A DNA stretch of 64,000 nucleotides from Onchocerca volvulus (Eukaryota; Nematoda; Chromadorea; Rhabditida; Onchocercidae). The stretch is taken from the NCBI GenBank assembly GCA_000499405.2, contig HG738137.1:17258581-17322580 (forward strand), given 5' to 3'. Both the position numbers and the translations under genes were made by a program. Every line of letters starts with the position of its first letter. Position 1 is the stretch's first letter. Shown piece by piece: positions 1-13,065 of the stretch. Under the pieces are notes generated by a model. The model was not told where the DNA came from and ran no database searches. It worked only from the letters and a program-made list of their open reading frames with translations.

Positions 1-1438
1 TCAATAAAAAATCAAATAAATTATTGTTGAAATTTTTCTATTTTGTGAAAAAATCGAATAAATTATCTTCGAAATATTTTGTATTTTGTAAAAATTTGTA
101 AAATAAAAGTTCGTGCAAGAATTAAATGATATTTTGAAGATGATTTATTAAAAAAACGAAAAAAATTGAAAAAAATAGAAAACAAAATTTGCTAGAATGA
201 AAAAATTTGAAATACCTGAAGAAGAAAAAAATTTTCATTCAATTTCCTGTAACTGTTCAATAATAACATATATGCGGTTATTACAATGAAATCATAACTT
301 AAAATAAAAATACAAAAACTTGTTTCGTTGAAATTAATATTTGCAAATGATTTCTAAACGTTTTTTCATTTTCTTTTCTTCAAGTCATCGTTTTCTCGAC
401 ATATTATCATCTGCTAATGATATATTTACAAAAATCAAAATAGATTTCATACATTTTGTATTTTGTATTTTATACGAAAAACACGAAATTTTATGATCAA
501 TCAAAATACTGGAAAAAAAGAAATTAAATCGAAAAAACTTTGATTTCTCAGTTATCTGATATTAAGTACGACAGAGTGAAAATAATTGGTAAATAAATTG
601 CCGGATGATTTCGATATTGAATGAAATCTTTGTATAAACTATTTGAATATAGTTTAAGCTAATGATGATTTACGGTTTGATTTGAAATAAATTGAAAGAA
701 TTTATTTTTGAATAATTTGACTGCATACTTAAACAATTGATATATAAAAATTTGAAACACATATCGAAAAATGATGTTAAATTGTAATATAATCTATGGA
801 ATTTTGGAAAAATCCACGAATAGAAGTTGCGAATTCGCTAGGCGTGACAAATTTGACAACTAAGAATTTCTTTTTCCACCATTCATTCTTAATTTATTAA
901 TTTACTTAAATATTTTTTCTGCATCCGTTAAATGCATCGATATGAAACATTTAAATTAAATATGAAATCACAAATAGAAAAGCAAATAGTTATCTTTCAT
1001 GTGATAAAAACGGATATTTATAATTTACGATTAATTGTTAATAATTATATTAGCTCTAAAGTTCTTCAAATAAGTTATCACTTACGGGATCTGCAACCTC
1101 AACATTTGTTATCAGTTTAATAAAATTATTTATCAGTTGAAAAATTTGACGGTTTGAAATGCATACTGCCGAAAATTTATGAAAAAAGCTTTTTTTTTTT
1201 CAGTATCTAAATGATATCTGAAGATTGTTATCAATTCATTATCTTATTTAAAAATAATACAAAGATTATTAAAAATCAAATTAATAACTTCGCTGTGCAG
1301 TAAAATCAAAGTAGAAATGGCATGAAAGCTTATCATTCTAGTAATTAAATTTAAATCTACCGAATTTAATTTCGCATTTTCTTAAATAATCTGAAAAATT
1401 TTTGTTAAAACAAACGAAGAAAAACTATTCCATTGTGT
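1..1438. other. gene-free AT-rich stretch
   Basis: I see no exon with splice sites or recognisable protein here. The longest open frames are of a length expected by chance in DNA this rich in A and T. The sequence is dominated by A and T runs. Confidence 0.6.
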
Positions 1439-1718
1439 GCTAAAAATTTAGCAACGTCTTCCTTTGAAATTAAAATATGGGTTTTGTACTGAAATTGTTG
1501 CAAAATAACGAATGACTGGCAAAGTACTGAATATCAATTTAAAAATTTAAAACTTAATTTTAAATCATTTTGCAGAAGGCTAAAAATTTAGCAACGCCTT
1601 CCTTTGAAATTAAAATATGGGTTTTATACTGAAACTGTTGCGAAATAACGAATGACCGGCAAAGTACTGAATATCAATTCAAAAATTTAAAACCCAATTT
1701 TAAATCATTTTGCAGAAG
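1439..1718. repeat. 140-bp tandem duplication, two copies
   Basis: Copy one is 1439-1578 and copy two is 1579-1718. Both begin GCTAAAAATTTAGCAACG and end TTTTGCAGAAG, with only a few substitutions between them. No coding content is seen; one unit boundary ends in TTTTGCAG, which resembles a splice acceptor, but nothing coding follows. Confidence 0.9.
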
Positions 1719-4700
1719 GCAATTTGAAAATTATGGGCATAATAATAGTTAATTACTATAATAATAATTGTTACTCATAATAATAATGAATAATGAAGTG
1801 CTATTTTTTATTCGTATTTTTTTGAAATTTTTTTTTATTATAGTGAAGTTTCACTTTGCCATAAATTTCTTTACTTTTTCGGCATAAAAATTGAAATTGA
1901 ATTCGTTATAAAATTTGTCATAAACTTGTTAATACTTGAATACTTACTAAATTAGCATCTCTTGATAACAAATTTATCACTTTTTTGCAAGTCTAAATCA
2001 AAGATAACTCACTGCATTTCTAGACTTTTCGAAATTTTACAAATTTCATTATTTAATGAATGGAAATGGTGAAATGTTAATCGATAATTTTTTAATTTGG
2101 ATGAGGAAATTCATGTATCAATTAAATGATCTGTAAAGAAGTATTTAAATCAATTTTTTTTAATCGAATAAACAAATAGTTGAAGAAAAAAAGACATTTG
2201 AAACTAGTAAATTATTGAATTGTAATTTTTATTGCAAAAAATAGCGAAAAAAATAATCTTCTGCAATCTTTTTTTCTCGTCTTTTTTTTTTGTTTTTTGA
2301 AACCATTCAAACGAAAAAATTTTCTTAAAGCGTATTCAATTTCAAAGTTGAACAGGTTGTTTGGCATGATTATCTAACTTGGGATATATTTTACTAAGAG
2401 TTTGGTTTATTTGGCGATAGTAGTATGAAATTAAACATCAATAAAGTTAGTTTTTTGTTAAAAAAAATGTCAAAATATATTTTGAACTTTATCCGAAGAA
2501 ATGCAAAAAGTTTGTTTTATTATTAAATAAATAATGAATGATTGATCCATTTTCGATCCTTTTTTTCGATTGGTTCCATATCTTTCCTTCCATTGCTATT
2601 TTCAACAAAAAAAAAAAAATGAAAAAAAAAGTCTAGAGTTCGATATCACTTGGGGTTGTGAAAATAAATGAAAGATAATTATTTCTCCTCATAAAGCTTC
2701 TGCATAAAATGAATGAATGAATTGTCATTCTAAAATCGTTTTATTTTTTGATTAGTTTTTCGAATAAAACTTTTGCAGCATGATTAAAAAAAAAAAAAAA
2801 CACACCTCATTTTCCAGAAGGTGGTTGAAATTATTTTAAAAGCATTTGTATTGGGTTTATTTTTCATTCTTCACCTCTACTATTGATTTAAATGCCTCGG
2901 TTAAAATTCTAAAATAATATTATTTTTCAATGATTGATTCAAATCGGCAAAAAAAACTAAGAAATTCGTATCAATTCTATTAATTAAAACAAATTTTCAC
3001 AATAGCGGAATTATTTTTCTAAATTTTAAAGAAAATTAATTAATTGAAATTAAACTGTTCAAAATGGTAGGTTTTATCGGAAATTTAAAACTTAATTTCC
3101 TGGATTTTTTCGAAGATTTGATGAATGCTATGAATTTAATGAGGCCACTATTCAATTTTTTTGATGATAACAAATTTTCCTTGACCACGATACAATATTT
3201 TTCAAAATCAACAAGTAGAAAAAAAATGAGAAGTAGTATTTTACATTGAAAGAAATTATTTTACATTAATATTTTTGTTTTATTTTATTTACACTTTAGA
3301 TTTTTGAATAATTTTTAAAAGGAAAAAATATTGACAAACTGGCCAATGAATTGTCTTCAAAAAGTCATAATAAGATCCGGACAATAATAAAATATATAAT
3401 ACATCGAAATCTGATCAACGGAACTGGTGATTTTGATGATTTGGATCAAATTAAATTTAAATTCAAAATAAACAATTCGTGTTTAATTTAATAAATATTC
3501 ATGAAAACATTCATTATATCTTAAATGTTACTTTCAATTTAACTTTTTTATCTTGCAGGACAAGTTGAGTAAAATATTTTAAAAAAATTTTGACAAGAAT
3601 AGCGAAATGTAAAAACCATCTGTGGCTTGATTATGCATGTGCTTATTTGTTTTGTTTTGTTCAAAATTTTTAAATCTTTGTGTTAATTTTAGAAATATAT
3701 TTGTTCAAATTTAATCGGTAAAATCCTAAAATCTGCTTATTCAATATAGCATTCATTATGCCATTGAACAAATTTTATTGAATTTTCTGCAATAATAGAT
3801 TATATTTGAGAGATAATTATGGGCATCGATAATAACTAATTAAGAATTTTCCTGCAATTTGAAAAAGTAAACAAAGCTTTCTTCATCAACTGGTTGTCAA
3901 TCAATTTTTAGTATTTTTTAGATAAATGATTGTTGATTAAGGTGGATTTAAAATATTTCGGTCATTTTAAAATGCTCATTGTATTTCTTGGGTGGTCGTT
4001 TTGACTGATTTACGAAAATCAATGATAACTATTAAATTCATTAAATTTCATCCGAAAAAAATTAATAAAATTGCTTCACTTAAACAGGAAAATATATGAA
4101 AATTTTCGTCTTCATGTAAGCAGCAAAATCTTCACAGAAAATTTTTTTTTAACATTTTCATGTAAATTTAACGATTGTACTCAGCAAAAAAATCAAATTG
4201 CCATTTTTAGAAATATCTTTATTTTCAGTGCAAAGATATTTGCCGATTACCTGAAAACAATATCCGAGAAAAGACGAATAATGCTGAAAAATTTTATTGT
4301 GGCCTAATTAAGGATTAAAAATTTGCAATTTTTGAATAAAAAAAAAAAAAAAAAAAACTTTGCAGAAAGATAAATTACTGGAAAACAAAAGTTCCTGAAC
4401 CGAACAGCATTGATTAATTATTGGTGGTATTTTTTCTATCCATTATTTATGACACTTTATTTAACTTTTAATTTTGTGTTTTTCACGGTAGTTCAATTTT
4501 TCAAATTCATTGCCATATTATCGTCATTTTTTTCACAATTAATTACTACTTTTAAAATACAATAATCAAATTACTGAAAAACTGATTTGTATATTTTTTC
4601 CGTAGTTACGTTCAATGAAATTACAGTCGACCTGCAACTATGATTTTGGTGCTCGCATCTTTTCATGAATTGAATTAATCAGAAGAAAAAAATTAAAAAA

Positions 4701-5755
4701 AAGAGAAAATTAAAAAGTTTTTTTATTGACTTGTATCGGATACTGTCGATATAGCTAAAACAAACTCAATTTCCATCTAATTATTTTAATTACTTGATCA
4801 AAAATAATAAATGTATTCGGAGAAAATAGTTGAGAAAGGAAAACTTGCTTGCTACGTCGAAGAATTCAAGCAAAATTGACGAAATCATTTGTTCATGATT
4901 TGCAATTTTGAAATTATCAAAGATGATTGATATCATCAAAAGATTCAATTACATCATTAATTAAATATCAAAACAGATATGCAATTAGCTAACTGCAGTC
5001 TTTTGCCTATCTAAACTACTGTCCAACTTCTCAATTATACGACAAATTTCGAGAAGAAACTGCAAAAAAATTAAGAAATTAATAGTTTGGCAATTAGTTT
5101 TGGATATACAGGAGATTGGCACTTGTTTGATTCATCAGTCTTTTCGTGTCTAAGAATTGTCTAGGTTTTGAAACCTTAGAAATTCAAATGAAATATTAGA
5201 TATCAAAATTTAACTGAATACTTTCAATCTGATCGATCAATTTTCCGATAGAATCACAAAATATCTATCAAAAAAAAAAAAAAAAAAGCGATTTTTTAAT
5301 TCACTAAAGGATTATAATTCGGGTTGTTTGGTTATTTCATTTGATTTCTCAACAAATGCCAACGTCATCATCAATTGAAAAATGTTCAAGCAAAAACCCA
5401 CTTGAGATATTTAATTTATCCACTTTAATACATGAAAATTCTTGCGAAATAATTATTAAAATTTATGAAACAAATTTTTCTTTTAATACATTTGTAATGG
5501 AAATTTGCACAAATAAATGGCTAACAGTACAAACTGATAGATTTAAATATATTAAATTCATCGAAAGATGCATGGTTTGCTCGTATTTTAGCACTGAAGA
5601 ATAGATTTCATATCATTGAAATCTTCCTATTTCATTTCATATCAAAAAGTAACTTTTAGGAAAATAAAATTATTTTATAAACAATTAATGTGAAATAATA
5701 ATTATTTGCAATTGGCTATAAAGAAGTATTGATTTAACAATAAAGTCTAAGTTAC
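1719..5755. other. gene-free AT-rich stretch
   Basis: Nothing recognisable is seen. An 80-codon open frame at 5356-5604 (+) starts with ATG and has a fairly mixed composition, but it has no homology I know, no splice context, and a length that a few random frames in 64 kb of this composition would reach. Confidence 0.5.
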
Positions 5756-5837
5756 GCGCCAATAAAGGCGCCTTCTTGTAGATCGAACTCTGTCATTGTC
5801 CTCTCTATATAAATAAGAGGAATCCTGAATATAGGAT
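5756..5837. ncRNA. cluster of three short hairpins, possible structured RNA or element remnant
   Basis: Three perfect 5-bp stems follow each other: GCGCC (5756-5760) with GGCGC (5767-5771), CCTCT (5800-5804) with AGAGG (5816-5820), and ATCCT (5822-5826) with AGGAT (5833-5837). A T-rich tail follows at about 5839. The stretch is more G/C-rich than its surroundings. I recognise no RNA family, so the call is only that the segment has unusual potential structure. Confidence 0.2.
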
Positions 5838-5941
5838 CATTTTTAAGGGTTTTTATTATAAGGGCGGTTTATTAGCTCAGAATTGTTTTGGTCTTTCTAC
5901 CTTTTGGGTTCTGGTATTAGAATTGTTTTGTGATATGACTG

Positions 5942-6045
5942 ATATTATAATGGTCGTATTCGTTCTCGTGTTATCAAAGTTTGGTTATAGGGTTTAAAAA
6001 TAACGAAACTTTGATAACACGACAACGGATACGCTATTACAATAT
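5942..6045. repeat. long imperfect hairpin (inverted repeat, about 40-bp arms)
   Basis: The left arm 5942-5982 and right arm 6006-6045 are reverse complements with a few mismatches, separated by a 23-nt loop. The core ACTTTGATAACACGA is perfect. The size fits a small MITE-like element or a precursor hairpin of about 104 nt for a small RNA. No transposase or clear target-site duplication is visible. Confidence 0.65.
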
Positions 6046-6155
6046 CCTTTATAACAATTACCCAAGTTTGAGATTCAACCACCTTCATAACAATTACCCA
6101 AAGTTTGAGATTCAACCACCTTCATAACAATTACCTAAAGTTTGAGATTCAACTA
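6046..6155. repeat. 37-bp tandem repeat, three copies
   Basis: Units are 6046-6081, 6082-6118 and 6119-6155, each reading CCTTCATAACAATTACC then AAAGTTTGAGATTCAACCA with few changes. The first unit lacks one A. The array starts exactly where the right arm of the adjacent hairpin ends, so both probably belong to one repeat element. Confidence 0.85.
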
Positions 6156-7208
6156 CAATTCAATTTGATTCTTTCTTCTGTATCTATATCCATTGAGAAA
6201 AGATAAAAGTTCGAATACTACTGATCATGCAGCACAATTATTCATGCGTAAATCATTAATTGTCAATTCAAATTAAAAGTTATCTTTTTTTTTTTTTTTT
6301 GAAATTATGCCAGTTTTTGGTGCCAGGTGAAGTACCATTTCTTAGTAAATTTCAATTTGTCCATACTATATGAATGATATCTTACTCGACTTTATTTCGA
6401 TATTTCAAGCCATCATTGATTTTGTTTCGAAAGCAAATTACAATTTATGTAATTTTACCAATCGATATTGATGAGCAGATACATCGTCCTTGCTAATCGT
6501 TTCATATTTCTCCTGAATTTCGCAAGTAGTACTTACCTTCAAAATTGTAATTATTTAAGGATAAAAATGACGTATAAAATAAGTTCTATATTAGGAATAG
6601 CTGTATAATTTTTTCAACATATTTTTCTCATTTAGCAAGACCGATTTATCTTTCCATCTGTGTATATTAAATCCATCGCTGGAATTATGTAATCAATTTG
6701 ATTGATTCCGAACAAAGTGACTTCTAAAAAAGAAACGAACTATTGCATTTCATCAGTCTTTCAGTTAAATAAGCAAACGACTTATTCTATAAATTTTGCA
6801 TAAATTAAGAAATGACAGTATATTCCATAAAATGACCGAAATGATATATCTTCATTTTTTTAACATAACAGTTGGTGTGATAAATTAAATGAAGGAAAAA
6901 AGAGCGAATTATATCATTTCTGATATAACTACCAGTATGTCGTGATACTAATCACAAAATCAATGTCGGAATTTATAATTTGAGAACAAAGAAATTGAAA
7001 TAAATCAAGCAGTAAATTTTCTTTTATTGGTGATAGATTTACAAATCGATCGAAAAAAAGTAGCAAGTATTGATCGAATAGATCATACTTTAGAACAACT
7101 TTTCCATCTGTCATTTTTTTCCGGAAAAAATCGATAATTTTTTCTAGTCATTTGCTTCAAATAAGGTAATCAATAGCAGAACGCTTTTTCTTTCCGCTGG
7201 AATTCGTC
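6156..7208. other. gene-free stretch downstream of sulfite oxidase
   Basis: No exon is recognised. It lies on the 3' side of the minus-strand sulfite oxidase gene and may include part of its 3' UTR. Confidence 0.5.
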
Positions 7209-7214
7209 TTTATT
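7209..7214 (-). terminator. candidate poly(A) signal of sulfite oxidase
   Basis: AATAAA on the minus strand, about 250 nt past the stop codon of sulfite oxidase. It is a weak call, because this hexamer is common by chance in such AT-rich DNA. Confidence 0.3.
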
Positions 7215-7465
7215 TTTTTTTACATTGTTTTCAATCGATCTTCTGAGACTTCAATTTTTTTTATCTTCTCTGATCTCAGAATAATACGTAAGAATAATGA
7301 TATTTTGAAATATTTAAATTCAAAAAATTTTACGCAGTGAATTAATAATTCTGAAGCAAAATAATTTTTAATGATTTATAAACTTTTGAAATATTTTGCA
7401 GATATCAATAAATCATCTTTTCACACCGGAACTGATGACGAAGATATAATTTTGGAATTTATGAA

Positions 7466-10400
7466 TCAGTTTTCGATAATTTCAATCGGGACATGATGCC
7501 AAGAATTATTGATCAAGCCACGAATATTCCAAATTCCACGGGATGTATCTGGTTGCGTATTATAGGAACGATCAGTTGCCTTGCATACCAGATCTAACTT
7601 TCCCACGCCATCCGGAATTTTTATTGTTGATTTGAAAAAACTCCATGACCACATATGATCCTTTAAAAAAAATGTCTAACTTAAGTGATTACCTTATTTC
7701 TAGTTTGCAAAATAATTTATTGTATAGTTTTATTCCACTTTTTCTGTAACCTATCTGAATTCAAATTAAATTCAAATTCAAACTCAAATTTAGTTACCAA
7801 CTATTTAAACCATACAATATCTTGATCAGGATCTTGCATAAGTTCAGCAGCTTGCCATGTTTCACCACCATCTATTGATACTTCTACACGTATGATACCA
7901 CGTCCGCCACCACTCCACGCATAACCCATCACATCAAATTCACCCTTTGCTGTATAAAAAAGGAAAAAGAAAAATTTGAAATAAAAATTTTGAATGCCAT
8001 GATATTCATTGGTCTCCTTTTTCTTATTATTATTTTATTAGGTTGGATTAATTTTTAACATTTAAAATTTAAACGATTTGACATTATTTTTTTAAAGACA
8101 ACAGCTAAACCAACAAAAATGAACTATTACTATGTATTGATTATTTTTGCAAAAAATTTATATTATTTTGAGGTAGAAATAAATTATCGTAGAAATTCTT
8201 TTTTTTTTAATATTATTTTGAGGTAGAAATTATATCTAAGATATTTTTGCTCTAATATAATAATTATATTTTATTATCAGGAGTGCAAACTTCTGGTATT
8301 TTAGCGTATTATAAATTAAGTTTTCTTTATTTTTTACGTGATCAATTAAAAAAAAATTAGACTACATAAAGGAAGATATTCTCATTAAGAAAAACGAAAA
8401 AATTGATTCAAAATGATAGAAACAAAAAAAAAAAAAATTATTTTTAATGAGAAAAATAAGAAAAAATACAGCGTGATATTTTTGTTGGTGCAGCTGGACT
8501 GCAAAAAGCACTTTGTACCGGATATTCTTGTATTGATGGTACCATTTCGAAATCTTGATAATCTGTCGGACCAATAAATGGCGGAAGACCTCTAAAATAT
8601 TTTTTTTTCTGGATTTCCCTCTAGAATTGTAAATTCATATGCTTCTAGAAATTATAATTCATTATTTTCAGTTTGATTTTTATTTGAACATTTTCATTCG
8701 TCACAAAATTCAACTTGGAGATCATCTTGGTAGTGGAAGATTTCCAAAGCTCCAAATAAAGCTATCTGTCACATACTATCATGAGAAGGCTAGAAAGTTC
8801 TAAAGAACCTGAAGATTCAGCTCTTCATAGTTTAAAATAAAATCAATTTTGTGGAATCCTAAAGTTACACCGCAATGATAAATCCTACGGCTATGGACAT
8901 ATCACGTTAAATGATCGAAAGAATCCTCTCTACGTTGATTATATTCAAAAAAAAATAGTTAAATCAATAAAAAAAAAAAAAAACGTTCATTTTTGAATTT
9001 ATTGGTTTCATCACGATGATCAATCATAAATCGAAATAACTTCACACAACTAACCTATAATCCTTTCTCTGCCAATGTGATGTACTTTCTTCTTCGCTAA
9101 GAATTATAACAGATAAGAATTTTACTTGACGTGCGCCCACAATTCCTACAAATTTCTTATAATTCAAATTGAAAAAATAATTTTTTATTTTTTTTTAATT
9201 TTAATTTCCTTTTTGTTTTATCAAAATATAAATAAGCCTATGTAATGCTTATCTGTTTCTCCTGAACATTAAAAAAAACTTTTCTGATATATACATACAA
9301 GATTTATATAATGTAAATTATTTTTAATTTTTTAAGATAGTAAACATTGGTTAAATAAATATTTTCAACTAACGATATATTTAAAAAATAAAGCAAAATT
9401 AAATGAAAAAATGAAAATGATGTGAAAATTTTTTCCCCATTTGTTAGCAAATATCAGATTTACATTTAATCAATGCGTTATTTATTAATAGCTAAATTGA
9501 AAGTTATTCTTCAGAAAAGCAATTCTTAATCTTTGTTTATCAAATTATTTAAAATAAAATTATCAATCTATTTGGTATAAATGTTGGGAGGAAAAAGTTC
9601 GCTTTGTTAGCTTATAATTTCGATTTTTGGTAAACAGAAGTTCAGCTAAAGATAAACAAACAATAAACAATAAACAGAAGAATAAATAAAAGCAAATAGA
9701 AGTAAACAAAAATGAAATTTAACAGCAATTAAAAGAAAAATACTATCAACATCGTGTAACTAATACAAAATTATATTTGATCGAATTTCTGGTGAAAAAA
9801 TCTCGAAAACACTTACCTGGAGCAATCAGTCGCATTGGATATCCGTGATCTCGCGGGATATCTTCGTCATTCATCTTATAAGCAATAATAACTTCATCTT
9901 GCATGGCTTTCTCAAATGTTATTGATGTTTCGTAATTATTGCCTAATTGTAAAAACAATCTTTAAGTATAATTTCTCGTTAGTAAAGATAAAATTCCTAC
10001 AAAAATATCGAAAATTTTGGACAAACTGATTTCGTATTTATATTGACGATTTCAAGAAAAATGAAAAAATTTTACAAAAAATATTTCGCAAAATTTTTTC
10101 ACTTTTGCGATTTTTATGCCTAAAACAGTCTGCCTTATTTGTTTGGCATGAAAAATTCAATATATCACCTTCACTATCCATATCAGCTCCACGCAATATA
10201 ACATGCTTAATACGTTTATCATTCGGATCTATGCCTGCTTTCATCAGAACATCCTAAAAAAATTTCAAATGTAAATTGAAAAATTGCAAAAAAAAAAAAA
10301 AAAATGAATGAAATTAGATAAAAATTTTGAAATAAATTGAATGATTTGCATTGTTCGAAATAATTGATTTCCAAGTTCTCATACAAAAATTAAAATGCTT

Positions 10401-13065
10401 TAAATTAATTTAGTAAACATAAAGATAGGAAGGAAAAAGAATATACGCCTTTAATCGTGCACCAGTCCATTTTGCATTACCTATAGCCGTATCCTTCCAA
10501 TTTAATCCTTGAACCTAAAATTCAATTTAAATTTTTTATTTTTACAAATATTATTCAAAAAAAAAAAAGATTTATCGCAAGATGAATTTTTTGGAAAAGA
10601 AATTATGATATTTCTGTTAAGACTGGAGAAGACATTTATCAAAATTTGATGCATAAAAGTTTGGTATAGGATGGCTGGCTATTTTTTCTCATTTTACCTT
10701 ACTTCAATTTTCGAAATCAATCAATAACAATTAAACAATCGTTAATTTATATCTAAAAAAAAAAAATTTAAGAGCTAAAAATTGACAATTCGAAATCAAG
10801 CATATAGGATGAAAGTGACAAAAATTTTACTTTTTTTCTTGCATCCATTTCAGTGCGACGATTACCAGCGCATTGCAACGTAGCGTTTACGGATACGCTT
10901 GCGAATTCACGTTTTAAATCATCCAATGAAAGTGTCAAAGGTTGTCGAACGGATATACCATCGATTTTTAATCTGTGCTTTTTTGCGTCAATCTGCCTAC
11001 GAAAAAAATGTATGATAAAAAATTTGTTCATAATTGACTTGATTTTGTGAAAATAGCGATAAGAAATAAAAATAAGGGACAGGTAAATTTTAAAGTTCTA
11101 ATAAATTTTTATGAATAACTAATAAGTCTATCAAAATGCTCCTCAAACTCTTTTATGTTAGCTTTTATGCTATATTATAAGTTCTAAATTATCGATTTCA
11201 TATGTGTTCAAAGTTTTTATTGCCAAATTTATTGTCAATAAACTCTTCGATTTAGTTTGATGGTTAAATTTTACAATTCTAATCAAGAAAATGGGCAAGT
11301 AAAAACTTTAAATTTATCATTTTTTGACAAGAATAAATTTTAAACTAAATTTTTATAATGTTACAATAAATTGTAAAATTTCTTTTGAACTAAATTAAAA
11401 AACTTTACAGCTGGTACTGGCATATGATTTCGAACATAAAATATATCATTTGGTGTGTAAAAATGATCCATAATCAATTCTGGCGGAGTTTCAGCATTGA
11501 ATGGTTTTTCAGATTTCACGATCAATGCCGGATGTCGCTTTGGATCATCACGATACGGATCATTTTCATCATAAAAAAAAAAAAAAAAAAATAGATTAAT
11601 TAATTAATAAATAAATATTTGAAAAGGAAAGTATCCAAAAAATCTGATATTATCGAACTTTTTTTGATATTTAAAATTGTAAATTTGAAAATAAATAAGC
11701 ATCTAATATCATAGCTTTAAGACAATTCGATTCACAGCATATTTAATATCATTGATTTATCAAGTTAATAAATTTTTTTGACAAATATGATAAAATCACA
11801 GTATGATAAGATTCAATTAGACCTTTTGTTCGATAATAATGATATCTCTTTCATCCAAATTGCCAATTCTTAATTCCTCTAATATTTCGAGTATTTCTGG
11901 ACTTAAATGTTGCTGATAAATATTCCAATATGGATCAATGGGTCCGCCTGCAGCTAGCAATATTTTATCACCGCCTGGATGATTTTGAATAAAATTCGTG
12001 ATATCATAAACACCCTGGAAAATTGTTGAACTGTTAAAAATGCTTAAAATAATGAAAAGAGAGTAAAAAGAAAAAACTTAGCTTGCAATAATTGCATATT
12101 TTTTTCAAATTCATTAATTTTTTAAATTACAAAAAAAGTTGAATTTCAAACATAGATCGTTGAATGTCTCCAAAAATATTTATTTGTTTGATGTTGATAC
12201 TTCACACTGTACTTGAATAGATTTTTTAAATTTTATAATCTTTTTCATTTTTTAAAATTGAGTTATTAATTAACATATGATAAACGTCATTACAATTTGG
12301 AGTAATTAGATAAGTAATAATTAAATCGAATTAACAATTTAATAATCTGTTTAGTTAATTGATTTCAAACATATTATAAAAATTATCATGAAAAATCAAG
12401 CTTATTGCTCCTCTAAAAGCATTTTTTCATGATTCAAGTATGAAAATACGTAAATAAACAATAGTTAAACGATATAGTAAACAAAAAATTTGAATTTAGC
12501 TCAGAACTAACATACAATATTTGATTAAATATTAAGTAGAAAGTAGTTAATGATCATATAATAATTAAATAATACTAATGAAAAGTGAAAATTAAAATAA
12601 ATTAATGAAGAAGGACAAACTCCCTGAAAAGTAACCCAAATAGTTTCGGCATTTTTTCCATGTTTCTTCACTTCTTCCATTCGATAAGAAGGTAAATCAT
12701 TTCGTTTTTCAATTTTTAAATTATTTCTTGCTTCAGCATGTCCTATTCGAAACAAATGCTTTCGCAACGATACTCCACCGGTTAAAGTTAAGACGCCAAA
12801 ACAACCCAATAAAATCCATCTTTTCGTATTATTTTCGGGATTTTCTGTAAATTCCTGACTAATTCAATTAATTCAATAAAAGTTATTAAATTGAGTTTCT
12901 CATTTGTTGTTGTGTTGTGTTGAATTTAATTCAATTAAATTGAATTAATTGAATGAATTCAATTTGTTAACTTTTATTCATCACTCTGAAATATCCCCAT
13001 AATGCATGGATATTTAGTATTGATGCCGAATAATCCGATACCTGAGTGACATTTAAATTACCCAT
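7466..13065 (-). CDS. SUOX: sulfite oxidase, mitochondrial (cytochrome b5 plus molybdopterin domains)
   Basis: Oxidises sulfite to sulfate in the mitochondrial intermembrane space, passing electrons through its b5 heme to cytochrome c. Exons, 5' to 3': 13065-12985, 12854-12621, 12014-11823, about 11570-11409, 10992-10831, 10514-10449, 10253-10169, 9942-9817, 9145-9055, 8591-8470, 7949-7816, 7660-7466. The sum is 549 codons, close to the animal enzyme. Near residues 40-54 is a hydrophobic segment ([12 protein letters not shown]). The b5 domain has the heme motif NHPGG near residue 117. The molybdenum domain has the ligand Cys in LQCAGNRR near residue 264, then GARLKDVL and VRNHMPVP. The dimerisation domain holds [10 protein letters not shown] and [10 protein letters not shown]. 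Oddities: the intron after LK uses a GC donor (10447-10448), and the exon at 11570 has no AG before it, only a 19-nt poly-T run. The first exon is uncertain; a donor at 13041 would shorten it to 8 codons. Confidence 0.93.
11573..11591. repeat. 19-nt A homopolymer at an exon edge
   Basis: This run (T on the coding strand) directly precedes the fourth sulfite oxidase exon where an AG acceptor should stand. Homopolymer errors are frequent in assemblies, so it may have replaced a real TTTCAG. Confidence 0.8.

Noticed and set aside
5356..5604. 83-codon ATG frame on +
   Set aside because: No homology or splice context; given the stop frequency in such AT-rich DNA, a few random frames of this length are expected in 64 kb.
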